From assembly GCF_014904695.1 (NCBI RefSeq), contig NZ_JACXXN010000006.1:285562-349561 (forward strand): DNA of 64,000 nucleotides, read 5' to 3'. The notes beneath the pieces were generated by a model that ran no database searches, had not been told where the DNA came from, and saw only the letters and a program-made list of their open reading frames with translations. Shown one piece after another: positions 17,731 to 27,003 of the stretch. Each line of letters opens with the position of its first letter. Within the stretch, counting starts at the first letter, position 1. The position numbers and the translations under genes are program-made. Origin of the DNA: Nostoc sp. MG11. Its GTDB lineage: Bacteria > Cyanobacteriota > Cyanobacteriia > Cyanobacteriales > Nostocaceae.

Positions 17731-18126
17731 ACACAAACCACAACAGTAAAATCTGCACCTGCTTCCATAACATCTGTAACAGACAACGTTAGACATTTAC
17801 TAGCAGCCAATGAGTGTATTGAATGTAACTTAATAGGAGAAAAACTCAAGGATACAAACCTACAAAATGCAAATTTAGAGAATGCGAACTTGTAAGGTGC
17901 TGATTTAAAACGATCAAACTTACAAGGAACTAACTTGCAAGGTGCAAATCTTCAAGGTGCTGATTTAAGCAAGGCAAGCATCATAGGCGCAAACTTAGAG
18001 AATGCGAACTTATTTGATGCGGATTTAGAAAAGGCCAATCTCACGGGAGCGAATATAGTCGGAGCAAACTTCCAAGGGGCTGATTTGGAAAAAGCGATCG
18101 CACCACTAGGATTAACGACTCAATGA
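17731..18126 (+). pseudogene. Pentapeptide-repeat protein gene with internal stop
   Basis: The frame reads RHLLAANECIECNLIGEKL and then many A(N/D)LxxA pentapeptides, with one in-frame TAA near 17894 (AACTTGTAAGGTGCT, compared with AACTTGCAAGGTGC 41 bases later), most simply a C-to-T change of a Gln codon. The cysteine motif ECIEC followed by pentapeptides is common in secreted cyanobacterial proteins of this class. No start or signal peptide remains; the 5' end abuts IS630 debris. Residues after the stop could be translated from 17935 only by reinitiation. Confidence 0.7.
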
Positions 18127-18176
18127 AAAAAGCCTAGTTATGGCACAAAAAACCTAAGTGAATATCTCTCTTTTTG

Positions 18177-18209
18177 ACCCCGATTACCACCCTTGGTAGT
18201 TGGGGTTTT
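18177..18209 (+). terminator. Hairpin with T-tail
   Basis: ACCCC (18177-18181) pairs with GGGGT (18202-18206) and TACCA (18185-18189) with TGGTA (18194-18198), followed by TTTT on the + strand. It lies between the pentapeptide pseudogene and convergent ssuB. Confidence 0.6.
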
Positions 18210-18249
18210 GTTAATTTACTAGATGAGATATCCACTTAAAGCTAAAGTA

Positions 18250-19017
18250 TTAATGGCTCATTTGCAATAATTGATGTGCGCGAGTGTCTTCATTATTCAT
18301 AACTTGTTGTAGTACTGCTTCTCTAATATTTACAAATACTTCACTAGCTCTGTCTCGTGGACGCGACAATCTTACAGGTAAATCTAACGCAACCCGTCCT
18401 TCTTCAATTACTATCACTCTGTCTGCCAGCGCCACAGCTTCCTCTACATCATGGGTAACTAAAAACGCCGTAAAGCCTCTCTGTTGCCACATATCTTCGA
18501 TTAAATGTTGCATTTCTAAGCGAGTTAACGCATCCAATGCTCCTAAAGGCTCATCAAGTAGTAATAGTTGTGGTTGACTCACCAAGGCTCTAGCTAATGC
18601 TACTCGTTGTCGTTGTCCTCCAGATAACACGTAAGGCCATTCACCAGCTCTATCTTTGAGTCCGACTTGTTCTAATACCCGCGCAGCTTTTGCACGCCAA
18701 TTTTCTTGCAAACCCAGACCTACATTATCTATCACACGTTTCCAAGGTAGTAACCGGGGGTCTTGAAACATCACTCTTACGGAATGACTAAGCTTACGTA
18801 GTGGTTCTCCATCTAATAATATGCCGCCTGTAGTAGGTTTATCTAACCCAGACACTAGGCGCAGTAAGGTACTTTTACCGCAACCACTACGCCCCACAAT
18901 AGCAATAAATTCTCCTGGTGCTACTTCTAGATTTATTGAGTTTAAGACAGTTTTATTTCCAAAAACTTTGCTTAAACCCAAAATATTGAGTTGTGAGCCT
19001 TGTATACTTAAAACCAT
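18250..19017 (-). CDS. ssuB: Sulfonate ABC transporter ATP-binding protein
   Basis: A 255-residue ABC ATPase of the nitrate/sulfonate/taurine class that energises the SsuC permease at the inner membrane. The Walker A motif is GRSGCGKST, the signature is [15 protein letters not shown], Walker B is [12 protein letters not shown], and the switch His lies in [11 protein letters not shown]. The segment [18 protein letters not shown] is typical of SsuB. It follows ssuC on the same strand with a 117-bp gap. TauB would look similar; ssuD nearby favours SsuB. Confidence 0.93.
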   Translation of the reverse strand: MVLSIQGSQLNILGLSKVFGNKTVLNSINLEVAPGEFIAIVGRSGCGKSTLLRLVSGLDKPTTGGILLDGEPLRKLSHSVRVMFQDPRLLPWKRVIDNVGLGLQENWRAKAARVLEQVGLKDRAGEWPYVLSGGQRQRVALARALVSQPQLLLLDEPLGALDALTRLEMQHLIEDMWQQRGFTAFLVTHDVEEAVALADRVIVIEEGRVALDLPVRLSRPRDRASEVFVNIREAVLQQVMNNEDTRAHQLLQMSH

Positions 19018-19134
19018 ATAACTTTTTCCTTGCTGAGAGATTTTCGAGTGATTAAGTTACTGAAGTTTGGATTTTTTGCCATCAATTAATAAAGGTCAAA
19101 GATTAAAAATTTGTTTAATTTTTGACCTAAGCTT

Positions 19135-19962
19135 TTACCCAGCAGATGTGTAGTTAGGATTCCATGATAAAAATTTATTTTCTAGAGCTTTGGCGATGGA
19201 ATTTGCTAGTTTACCTAACAGTGCATAGATGATAATACTTAACACCACAACGTCTGTTTGCATAAACTCACGGGCATTCATTGCCATATAACCAATGCCT
19301 GAATCTGCTGCAATTTGTTCGGCGACAATTAAAGATAGCCACATAATACCCAAGGAAAAGCGGACACCAATTAAAATTGAAGATAAAGCTCCTGGAAAAA
19401 CAATTTGCCACAAGAGTTGAGATGTTTTTAAGCCATAAACTCTACCCATTTCAATGAGTTGAGGATCTACACTACGAATTCCATGATAGGTATTAAGGTA
19501 AATTGGAAAAAACACACCTATAGAAACTAGAAATAATCTAGCTTGATCGCCAATTCCAAACCATAAAATTACTAGGGGAATTAATGCCAAGTTGGGAATA
19601 GTACGTAGCATTTGCAAGGAACTATCTAATAATTGTTCTGCAATGCGAGAAAATCCGGTGAGTAATCCTAAAATAAAGCCAATTCCACCACCAATGATAA
19701 AACCAGATATAGCGCGTGTGGCACTGATTCCCATGTGTTGGAAAAGCTCTCCAGTTGAAGCTAACTTAAATGCCGTAAAAACTACGCTACTTGGTGCTGG
19801 AAGAATTCTGCTGGAAAGTAAACCAGTTCTGGAAGCAATTTCCCAAAGTAGTAGCACTATAAAAGGCACTATCCAAGGGATGATTTTATTAGCGAATTTG
19901 TTGTTGAATACTGCTTCTAGGGATTTTTCGCTACTTTTAATCTTTTTGAGGGTAATAGTCAT
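19135..19962 (-). CDS. ssuC: Sulfonate ABC transporter permease
   Basis: An inner-membrane permease of 275 residues with about six hydrophobic segments. The EAA-type loop that contacts the ATPase is visible around EMGRVYGLKTSQLLWQIVFPG, followed by LIGVRFSLGIMWLSLIVAEQ and SGIGYMAMNAREF, typical of SsuC/TauC. With SsuB and one of the two SsuA lipoproteins it should import sulfonates. It is the first gene of the ssuC-ssuB unit. An island-type operator lies 166 bp upstream at 20128-20153. No ssuA is inside this unit; the two ssuA genes are 5 and 15 kb away. Confidence 0.92.
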   Translation of the reverse strand: MTITLKKIKSSEKSLEAVFNNKFANKIIPWIVPFIVLLLWEIASRTGLLSSRILPAPSSVVFTAFKLASTGELFQHMGISATRAISGFIIGGGIGFILGLLTGFSRIAEQLLDSSLQMLRTIPNLALIPLVILWFGIGDQARLFLVSIGVFFPIYLNTYHGIRSVDPQLIEMGRVYGLKTSQLLWQIVFPGALSSILIGVRFSLGIMWLSLIVAEQIAADSGIGYMAMNAREFMQTDVVVLSIIIYALLGKLANSIAKALENKFLSWNPNYTSAG

Positions 19963-20127
19963 AATTAACCTGTTAACTGTTTTACAAATTTCTTATTGAC
20001 AATTATTTCTTTAATAAGACGGAGTACCTATGGTGCTATAACTTTTGGTTCTATCCAGATAGTGGCAGAAATTCGTCAAGAATAAATCAAAAAGATTACC
20101 CTGTAAATTGTGTACGTTGAGACTAAA

Positions 20128-20153
20128 TACTATAAATCGAGCGATTTGCCGTA
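20128..20153. promoter_or_regulatory. Island operator upstream of ssuC
   Basis: TACTATAA, 10 bp, TTGCCGTA: 6/8 and 7/8 matches to the perfect half-sites with identical spacing. The position, 166 bp before the ssuC start, fits control of the ssuC-ssuB unit. Confidence 0.55.
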
Positions 20154-20301
20154 GATTATAAATGATCGTACATGAATTTACGTAAAAAGCAAACCCAAAT
20201 AAACTTTTCTAGATTTTAAGAGGCTTCCAATTCAAAAAATCTCCAATTTGCAGGATACGTTAGGACGATAGTCTATGACGCACTATCAGCCCTGAAATAA
20301 C

Positions 20302-20328
20302 GGTGGGTTAGCGACAGAGCAACCCACC
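20302..20328 (-). terminator. Possible terminator of the porin gene
   Basis: GGTGGGTT (20302-20309) and AACCCACC (20321-20328) form an 8-bp perfect stem 20 bp beyond the porin stop. The T-tract on the minus strand is weak (GTTATTTC), so the assignment is tentative. Confidence 0.45.
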
Positions 20329-20347
20329 CCATATCTATTGATCATCC

Positions 20348-22147
20348 CTAAAACCGATAGACAGTACGAATCCATGCAAATAAACTATCAGGATTGTTGG
20401 CATTTGAATCTGGTGCAGTCACCCAGATAAAACCCGGCGTAATGTCAATCTTGTCACTGATTCTATATTGATAGAATCCTTCAACATGCAAGGAAGTATC
20501 TTTGTCTGCTTGTCCTAAACCTGCTCCTAAATCTACATTATTGCTGAGACTGGTAAGTTTTGGTGCCATACCCACAAACAATCCTCCTAAACTTCCCTCC
20601 TTCCCAAGATCCGGGAAAGCCAGTCCTACCGCCCAATCCATAGCACGTCCATCGCCACGCCCTAAATAGCGGTGTGCGCCATAACTTACCCAACCATTGA
20701 TAGCAAACCTGGGACTAAATTGATAAAAAGCTTGGACACCATAAAGATTAGCTACAGTTCCCGTTCCAGCCACGGTGCTATTAACCAAGTTACTCCCTGC
20801 TGCTGGCCCAAAGTTAGTTCCACTTAAACCTCTGGCGTTTGGTGGACTATAAGTATTGACGTAAGTTAGAGCCACTCGAAAATTATTCTGAGGACTGGTA
20901 TATAGTATCTGTCCTAAAGCTAAATATCGACCTGTGAGGAAGCCAGTATTGTCTCCAGGGTTGTTAGCATTAGGTGCACTGTAAGCTATTCCCAGTTGGA
21001 ACTGTTTATTTAATCTATGGAGTACCGCTATTCCGCCACCACTATCTCCATATTGATAGACTAAAGCTCGTCGTGAGAATCGGGAAATCCCATTAGAACC
21101 AGTTGTTAAACTACTTTCAAAGTATGGATTAATCGGTACAGTAAAACCTAGTTCATTAGCTCCATCAGATAAGGCGTAAACATTGACTTGAGTATTTGAA
21201 CCTACTGGAAACCGATAACGCAGACCAGTAAGACTAAAATCGTTGCGTGGTCTTGTAATATTGGCGTTATCAGCCGTTCTGCCATCATAAGTACCTAATA
21301 ATCCAGCTCTTGTTTGTCCCAATGATTCAATATTTCCACCCCCCATTGTTATGCCTAGTGAATCTTTACCTGTAAAGCTGGCATTCAATCGCAAAGTTAA
21401 TGAATCTTGCAGTGTGGCTACGCGGGGTGCTGGCGTTCCAGTTACAACATTATTACCGGCTAGAAGTGAGCCAAGGACAATCTGCGCTCGACCTGTGAGT
21501 TTAACTGTAGTAGAAAATTGTTGTGATTCGATGACTCCCAGTTTTGCCTCTGCTGTATCAATTCGTTTTTGCAGTGCAGCTAGTTCTGTGGAAAATTCCT
21601 CTTTTAGCTTCTTGATTGTATCTAAGTCTTCTGTTTTGATTAAGTCTGCTGTAGAACTAGCGATTATCTGATTGATTCGGTCTAAAGCAGTATTTAGACC
21701 AGCCGCAAATTCATAGCGTGTCAGGGCGCGATCGCCTTTGAATGTACCATCTTTATAACCCGCGATCGCACCATAACGTTCCACTAAAGATTGTATTGCT
21801 TGAAATGCCCAATCTGTAGGCTGAACATCTGATAATTCAGAAACAGATGTAACTTGCTCTAGGGAGTTATCTTGCTCTGTGAAAGTCTCCTGAGAAAGTA
21901 GATTTGCTTCTTGGGATGGTAAATAGTCTGGCGTTTCGATTACTTTTAGGTTGGAAGTTTGATTCGATTCAGCCTGAGCGGTTTTAATGACAAGGTTTGC
22001 GCTACTATTTGGGGAAATTTCCTTAATCTCTGATCTAGACTCAGGTAAATTTGGCATTTCAGCAGCACTTGCTACTGAAGACAGAATGAAAAATACATTA
22101 AAAAGGGCTGGGATAACTAGCCCGTAATTCCACAAAACTTTAAACAT
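20348..22147 (-). CDS. SLH-domain outer-membrane porin (OprB-like)
   Basis: A 599-residue outer-membrane protein of the cyanobacterial SLH-porin class, sometimes named iron uptake porin. It has a signal peptide ending near ASAAEM, a disordered linker, one S-layer-homology domain at about residues 110-165 (DVQPTDWAFQAIQSLVERYG and GTFKGDRALTRYEFAAGL), a coiled coil (EEFSTELAALQKRIDTAEAK) that contacts the envelope, and an OprB-type beta-barrel ending in the aromatic RTVYRF. Its place between ssuCB and the organosulfur catabolic genes suggests an outer-membrane gate for the same substrates. The degenerate operator at 22581 lies in the divergent promoter region shared with the methyltransferase gene. 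Confidence 0.9.
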   Translation of the reverse strand: MFKVLWNYGLVIPALFNVFFILSSVASAAEMPNLPESRSEIKEISPNSSANLVIKTAQAESNQTSNLKVIETPDYLPSQEANLLSQETFTEQDNSLEQVTSVSELSDVQPTDWAFQAIQSLVERYGAIAGYKDGTFKGDRALTRYEFAAGLNTALDRINQIIASSTADLIKTEDLDTIKKLKEEFSTELAALQKRIDTAEAKLGVIESQQFSTTVKLTGRAQIVLGSLLAGNNVVTGTPAPRVATLQDSLTLRLNASFTGKDSLGITMGGGNIESLGQTRAGLLGTYDGRTADNANITRPRNDFSLTGLRYRFPVGSNTQVNVYALSDGANELGFTVPINPYFESSLTTGSNGISRFSRRALVYQYGDSGGGIAVLHRLNKQFQLGIAYSAPNANNPGDNTGFLTGRYLALGQILYTSPQNNFRVALTYVNTYSPPNARGLSGTNFGPAAGSNLVNSTVAGTGTVANLYGVQAFYQFSPRFAINGWVSYGAHRYLGRGDGRAMDWAVGLAFPDLGKEGSLGGLFVGMAPKLTSLSNNVDLGAGLGQADKDTSLHVEGFYQYRISDKIDITPGFIWVTAPDSNANNPDSLFAWIRTVYRF

Positions 22148-22885
22148 TGGTTATTGAATTATGCACAGAAAATCAACAAATCTTTGATTGCTAGCACCCC
22201 ACAGGATTTTTACATCCAGATTACATATCCTTTTGCAGACAAATATTTCATCAGATGGATTGCCTCACAAAGATTTTTCAATGAATATCTTTTGGCAAAG
22301 ACCAAATGGTGTGAAAAGATTACAGACGAAGCAAGAGAATTACAAAATGGGATGCTCTCTTTATAAGAATTTGAATTAGCCTAATTTATGGCTGCCACCA
22401 AACTACTAAAAGCTTATCGGAATTTAGTAGTTTTACCATTAACTTTGGATGTTTGCATAAAACAATAAAAAAAACAAGCCCCTTAAGATACATTTTTTAC
22501 AGAGAACTATTAGCAAACTTGTGTTAAGCAGTGCTTGCATTTTTCTAGTAAGTGTGGAAAAATCTGTTACATGAGCAAACTACGGTAAATCAATCAAGTT
22601 TTAGTACTTTAAAATAAACTACAGCATCTCATTTATCAAGTGATTGCCTAGCCAGAGCTACAAAAAAACATTGATAGGGCAAAGATTAATCGTGTATCTG
22701 ATGCAAGCAGTAGTGAAACGCCCTACCAATGCTCTAAGTGGTTCAAGCAAACTTGGTCAGAATGTCAGCATTCTTTCACTACAAGTTTTCCTTTCTAGAA
22801 TCGTTCTACCAAGACAGACTAGAGAGATATTAAGAATAATTTCCTCAATCCCCAAATACATATTGATTAACCAAAAAATCAACTT
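22148..22885. other. 738-bp divergent promoter region
   Basis: Separates the minus-strand porin from the plus-strand methyltransferase. Short open frames at 22154-22379 and 22644-22889 have no recognisable content and no ribosome-binding site. The only feature I can support is the operator-like palindrome at 22581-22606. Confidence 0.5.
22581..22606. promoter_or_regulatory. Degenerate island operator (perfect left half)
   Basis: TACGGTAA, 10 bp beginning ATC as at 28188, then TTTTAGTA (5/8 match). It lies 434 bp from the porin start and 280 bp from the methyltransferase start. Confidence 0.45.
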
Positions 22886-23707
22886 ATGACGCAACTGAAA
22901 ACACTTCCTACTTACGACCCAACATTATTTGAGGGTGCAGCTGAAGTTTATGCTCAATACAGAACTAAATACCCACCTGCTGTATTCGACAAACTAACTG
23001 AAATCTTTCATCTCAATGGTCAGGGACGACTGCTTGATTTGGGTACTGGGCCTGGTTTAATAGCCATTCCTCTTAGCACCAAATTTCAGGAAGTAGTTGC
23101 TATTGATCCCGATCCAGAAATGCTCACAGAAGCGCAAAGTCAAGCAGCAACCGTAAGAGCAAACAATATTACTTGGCTAGAACAAGGAGCAGAACTAATT
23201 AACTCTAGTTTAGGGGTGTTTAAACTAGCTACCATTGGCAGAGCCTTCCACTGGATGGAGCGGGAACTTGTACTTGAACGTCTTTATGAATTGCTGGCAG
23301 ATGATGGTGCGATCGCATTGCTCAATACAGGTGATAATCCTTGGATAAGTTCTTTACCCTGGAAACAAGCTGCTGTTGGAGTAGTTAAAAAATGGTTAGG
23401 TGAAGAACGACGAACTGGACAACGAGGACAAGGCATTCGTAAACCAGTCGATCCTCCTCACGAAGTCGTAATTGCCAATTCCAAATTTGCCCGTCAAGAA
23501 GTATATGAAGTGCCGTTTGAGAAATCTTGGACAGTCTCTAGCTATCTTGGCTACTTGTACACTACAGCCTTTTCTTTAAAAGTTTTTTATGGCGACAAAG
23601 CCGAAGAGTTTGAAGCAGATATCAAAGAAGCGTTACTAGCAGTTGAGCCTTCTGGTCATTTTACAGAAGAACTCACAGCAACTATCCAAGTAGTTTGGAA
23701 GCATTAA
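22886..23707 (+). CDS. Class I SAM-dependent methyltransferase
   Basis: The 273-residue product has the SAM-binding motif I LLDLGTGPGLIAIPL, motif II VVAIDPDPEMLTEA, and the FHWMERE segment typical of the methyltransferase-11/25 type group. The N-terminus (FEGAAEVYAQYRTKYPPAVFD) is the usual cap of small-molecule methyltransferases. The substrate is unknown. It opens the plus-strand series of organosulfur-island genes that runs to 36 kb, behind the degenerate operator at 22581. A second methyltransferase of a different subgroup lies at 29573. Confidence 0.85.
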   Translation: MTQLKTLPTYDPTLFEGAAEVYAQYRTKYPPAVFDKLTEIFHLNGQGRLLDLGTGPGLIAIPLSTKFQEVVAIDPDPEMLTEAQSQAATVRANNITWLEQGAELINSSLGVFKLATIGRAFHWMERELVLERLYELLADDGAIALLNTGDNPWISSLPWKQAAVGVVKKWLGEERRTGQRGQGIRKPVDPPHEVVIANSKFARQEVYEVPFEKSWTVSSYLGYLYTTAFSLKVFYGDKAEEFEADIKEALLAVEPSGHFTEELTATIQVVWKH

Positions 23708-23784
23708 TGCGATGAAATTTTAACGCAGAGGAGCGCGGAGGTTCACGCAGCGAAAAGTTCTGTAGGAGGGTTAGCCCGACCTAG

Positions 23785-23833
23785 GAACGCCACTTGCTTC
23801 AAGTCGGCAAAGCCGCCCAACGCAGTGGCTCAA
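23785..23833. repeat. Dispersed hairpin repeat
   Basis: GAACGCCACTTGCTTCAAG followed by TCGGCAAAGCCG and GCAGTGGC. A closely related copy stands at 28065-28110, also in a gap between island genes. Confidence 0.6.
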
Positions 23834-23935
23834 CTTTTCAAGACAGAGGGGTGATGAGAATTATTTGGTTGCTCTTTCTCTGGTGTGATATCTCGACAGT
23901 AAATTAATCTAGCTATCCAAAAAAGAGAAAAGTAG

Positions 23936-25300
23936 ATGAGCAAAAAACGTAAGTTTCGTTTAGGAGCATTTATTCAAGCTACTGGACATCATGTTTCTGC
24001 TTGGCGACATCCAGATGCACAAATAGATGCGGGTTTTAATTTCGAGCATTACAAAGAAATTACCCAAACTGCCGAACGTGGTTTATTTGATGCAGTTTTT
24101 CTAGCGGATAGCCCAGGAGTTTGGGGTGGTGAGCCTCAAACGCAGAGACGCAATGGTAAACTTGTCCATTTTGAGCCGGTGACACTCTTTTCGGCTTTGT
24201 CCTCTGTAACTCAAAACATTGGCTTTATTTCTACAGCCTCGACTACCTACGAAGAACCCTACACCCTAGCACGTAAGTTTGCTTCTTTGGATCACTTGAG
24301 TAAAGGCCGGGCGGGGTGGAATGTAGTTACTACGGGTAACGAGAATGCTGCACGTAATTTCGGTCTTGAGCATCACCCAGAACATAGCCAACGTTATGAA
24401 CGTGCGGAAGAGTTTGTGGAAGTGGTTAAAGGACTGTGGGATAGCTGGGAAGACGATGCTTTCATTCGTGACAGAGAATCTGGTATTTATTTCGACCAGA
24501 ATAAACTACATATACTCAACCACAAGGGTAAATATTTTTCTGTCAAAGGCCCCTTGAATGTTGGTCGTCCACCTCAAGGTTATCCGGTGATTGTGCAGGC
24601 GGGAGCATCGGAAGCTGGACGGGATTTAGCTGCGCGTACTGCTGAGGTGATTTTCACTGCCAATCAAACTTTAGCTGATGCCCAAGAATTTTACGCAGAT
24701 GTCAAAGGTAGGTTGACGAAATATGGGCGATCGCCAGATGATCTAAAAATCATGCCTGGGGCTTTCCCCATCATCGGCCGGACTGAAGCAGAAGCCCAAG
24801 AGAAATACGAATTTCTGCAATCGTTGATTCATCCCGATGTAGCTTGGGGTATTTTAGGCAACTATTACAAAGGTGTGGATCTATCGAAATATTCTTTAGA
24901 TGATGTAGCTCCTGAACTACCCAGTGATACCAATACTAATAAGAGTCGTCTGAAATTAGTCAAGGATTTAGCTACTCGTGGGACTCTCACGCTGCGTCAG
25001 TTATATCTTGCTCTTGCTACTGCTAGAGGTCATCGTACTATTCTTGGTACTCCCGAAAGTATTGCTGATCAGTTAGAGGAATGGTTTAACAATGGTGCAG
25101 CAGATGGTTTTAATATCATGCCACCAATCCTGCCTACAGGGTTAGATGACTTCGTTAACTTAGTCGTTCCCATCCTCCAGAGACGGGGACTGTTCCGTAC
25201 TGAATATGAGGGTAGCACCTTGCGGGAAAACTTGGGGTTACGTCGTCCAGGTAATCAATTTGCCGCTAAACAAGTGGATGAGAGATTGGTGTTGGTGTAA
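23936..25300 (+). CDS. NtaA/SnaA/DszA-family FMN-dependent monooxygenase
   Basis: A 454-residue luciferase-fold flavoprotein of the NtaA/DmoA/DszA group. Family members oxidise substrates such as nitrilotriacetate, dimethylsulfide or dibenzothiophene sulfone with FMNH2 from a partner reductase. Landmarks are GAFIQATGHHVSAWRHPDA, DAVFLADSPGVWGG, the family segment WNVVTTGNENAARNFG, and PVIVQAGASEAGRDLAA. The length agrees with full members. Context with SsuD, a DszC-like enzyme and TauD homologs favours an organosulfur substrate. No reductase gene is visible in the window, so a host flavin reductase encoded elsewhere must serve. Confidence 0.9.
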   Translation: MSKKRKFRLGAFIQATGHHVSAWRHPDAQIDAGFNFEHYKEITQTAERGLFDAVFLADSPGVWGGEPQTQRRNGKLVHFEPVTLFSALSSVTQNIGFISTASTTYEEPYTLARKFASLDHLSKGRAGWNVVTTGNENAARNFGLEHHPEHSQRYERAEEFVEVVKGLWDSWEDDAFIRDRESGIYFDQNKLHILNHKGKYFSVKGPLNVGRPPQGYPVIVQAGASEAGRDLAARTAEVIFTANQTLADAQEFYADVKGRLTKYGRSPDDLKIMPGAFPIIGRTEAEAQEKYEFLQSLIHPDVAWGILGNYYKGVDLSKYSLDDVAPELPSDTNTNKSRLKLVKDLATRGTLTLRQLYLALATARGHRTILGTPESIADQLEEWFNNGAADGFNIMPPILPTGLDDFVNLVVPILQRRGLFRTEYEGSTLRENLGLRRPGNQFAAKQVDERLVLV

Positions 25301-25359
25301 TTCGTAATTGCGAAGAGGTTTTGGTGAGAAAAATTTGTCACTTTTTGAAGGAAAAAATC

Positions 25360-26898
25360 ATGACTGAATATAGCAGATTAAAAACTTCTCGCTCGGCTGC
25401 AATCAAAGCAAATCTCAATTATCCGATAATTGACACTGATGTTCATACTAATGATTTCACTCCGGCGCTTGAGGATTACATTGCTAAATATGGTGGCTCG
25501 AAACTTGTAGATGAATTACGCAAGGCGGAAGCTTCTCGGCTCAATTCCAAGAGCAATGGTAAAGACTGGTATCAACAAACTCCAGAAGAACGCCAGTACA
25601 ACCGCACAATTCGATCGCCTTGGTGGGCTAGAGTTACCCGCAATACGTTGGATCTCGCTACTTACACTCTTCCGGAACTGTTCTATGAGCGTCAAGCGGA
25701 GCAGGGGTCAGATTATTCGGTACTGTTTCCCAATAATGTCCTCGCACCGGCTGGAGCTAGCAAAGAGAACCGTCAAGCACTGCAACGGGCTGTCAATCAC
25801 TACCATGCTGACTTGTACCGGAAATATAGCGATCGCCTCACACCTGTAGCTGGTATCCCTATGGGTAATCCTCAAGAAGCTGTTGAGGAGCTAGAGTTTG
25901 CCGTGAAAACACTGGAGCTTAAAGTAGCTAATATTCCTGGTGGTGTGAAACGGCCAATTAAGGCGATCGCTGATAAATATCCAGCAGATAAATTTCCCGA
26001 AATCGCCAAACATGCCTCTTACATTGACTTTTACGGATTGGATAGTGAATACGACTATGATCCATTCTGGGCAAAAGCAGTTGAATTAGGTGTACCCATT
26101 ACTACCCATTACGGCAGTCAAGGTTGGACTGGACGCTCCTCCATCAGTAACTATATGAACAACCATATCGGTCACTTTGCCGATGGCTCACAAGCATTTG
26201 CCAAGGCGTTATTCTTTGGTGGTGTGACCAAACGTTTCCCACAGTTGCGTATAGCTATGCTTGAAGGTGGTGCAGATTGGGGCGCTCACGTCTATATTCA
26301 TTTGGTAGACCGTTTCTCTAAACGCAGTCTCAAAGGTCTGCAAAACTACAACCCAGAATTCGCCAATGCTGATGAGTTGTTCTTGTTGTTTGAGCGTTTC
26401 GGTAGTGAATTCCTAGAAGCATATCCCCTCAATAAAGAAGAATTGACAAAGAGTGTCTTGGGTTCTTCCTTCAACCGTCATAGCCGCTCACCCGTTGGTA
26501 GCGAACTAGAAGACTTTGCAGCCGCCGGGATTGAAACAATCGAAGATATCCGCGATCGCTGGGTAAATAGTTTCTTCTTTGGTTCTGAGTCTGACGATCG
26601 CACCATCGCCGCAGCATTCAACGACAAAGCCAATCCCTTGGGTGTGAAAATCAACGCCATTTATTCCTCAGATGTTGGTCACTGGGATGTGCCAGATTTG
26701 ACCGACCCACTAGCGGAAAGCTGGGATTTGGTACAAGAAGGTGTGCTTTCTGAAGCGGACTTTAAGGCTTATGTATTCCATAATCCTTACAAGTTTTATA
26801 CTCAAGCCAATTCCGACTTCTTCAAGGGTACGGCAGTTGCATCTAAGGTAGGTAACATCGAATCTCCACAAGCAGATAAAAGTTTGGTAACGGCGTAA
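25360..26898 (+). CDS. Amidohydrolase-2 family metal-dependent hydrolase
   Basis: The ATG at 25360 is chosen over an in-frame TTG at 25321, because GAAGGAAAAA stands directly before it; this gives 512 residues. The protein resembles the amidohydrolase-2 (ACMSD-like) TIM barrels: the first strand is YPIIDTDVHTND with Asp-Val-His replacing the usual HxH, then VPITTHYGSQGW with a metal-ligand His, MLEGGADWGAH, and a late Asp in YSSDVGHWDVPD. Relatives decarboxylate or hydrolyse aromatic-ring fission products. It starts 59 bp after the DszA-type gene, so the two are probably cotranscribed and may act in sequence. The substrate is unknown. Confidence 0.82.
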   Translation: MTEYSRLKTSRSAAIKANLNYPIIDTDVHTNDFTPALEDYIAKYGGSKLVDELRKAEASRLNSKSNGKDWYQQTPEERQYNRTIRSPWWARVTRNTLDLATYTLPELFYERQAEQGSDYSVLFPNNVLAPAGASKENRQALQRAVNHYHADLYRKYSDRLTPVAGIPMGNPQEAVEELEFAVKTLELKVANIPGGVKRPIKAIADKYPADKFPEIAKHASYIDFYGLDSEYDYDPFWAKAVELGVPITTHYGSQGWTGRSSISNYMNNHIGHFADGSQAFAKALFFGGVTKRFPQLRIAMLEGGADWGAHVYIHLVDRFSKRSLKGLQNYNPEFANADELFLLFERFGSEFLEAYPLNKEELTKSVLGSSFNRHSRSPVGSELEDFAAAGIETIEDIRDRWVNSFFFGSESDDRTIAAAFNDKANPLGVKINAIYSSDVGHWDVPDLTDPLAESWDLVQEGVLSEADFKAYVFHNPYKFYTQANSDFFKGTAVASKVGNIESPQADKSLVTA

Positions 26899-27003
26899 GA
26901 GATGAGGATTTTACCGTTATTCAGCAAGCCCTAAATAAAAATCTTCCAAAGGAAGCTGACGATCGCAAACATTCACCCATAAATCAATCTTTGGAGAATA
27001 AAC

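Larger units (their letters stand above)
19963..20347. other. Leader region of ssuC-ssuB
   Basis: Contains no gene. It holds the operator-like palindrome at 20128-20153, upstream of the minus-strand ssuC, and at 20302-20328 a hairpin behind the porin gene. Confidence 0.6.

Noticed and set aside
18177..18209. Terminator of ssuB
   Set aside because: The T-run is on the + strand only; on the minus strand the stem is followed by A-rich sequence, so it serves the + direction.
22154..22379. Small open frames of 70 and 63 codons downstream of the porin start
   Set aside because: They overlap each other in different frames, lack ribosome-binding sites and show no recognisable motif.
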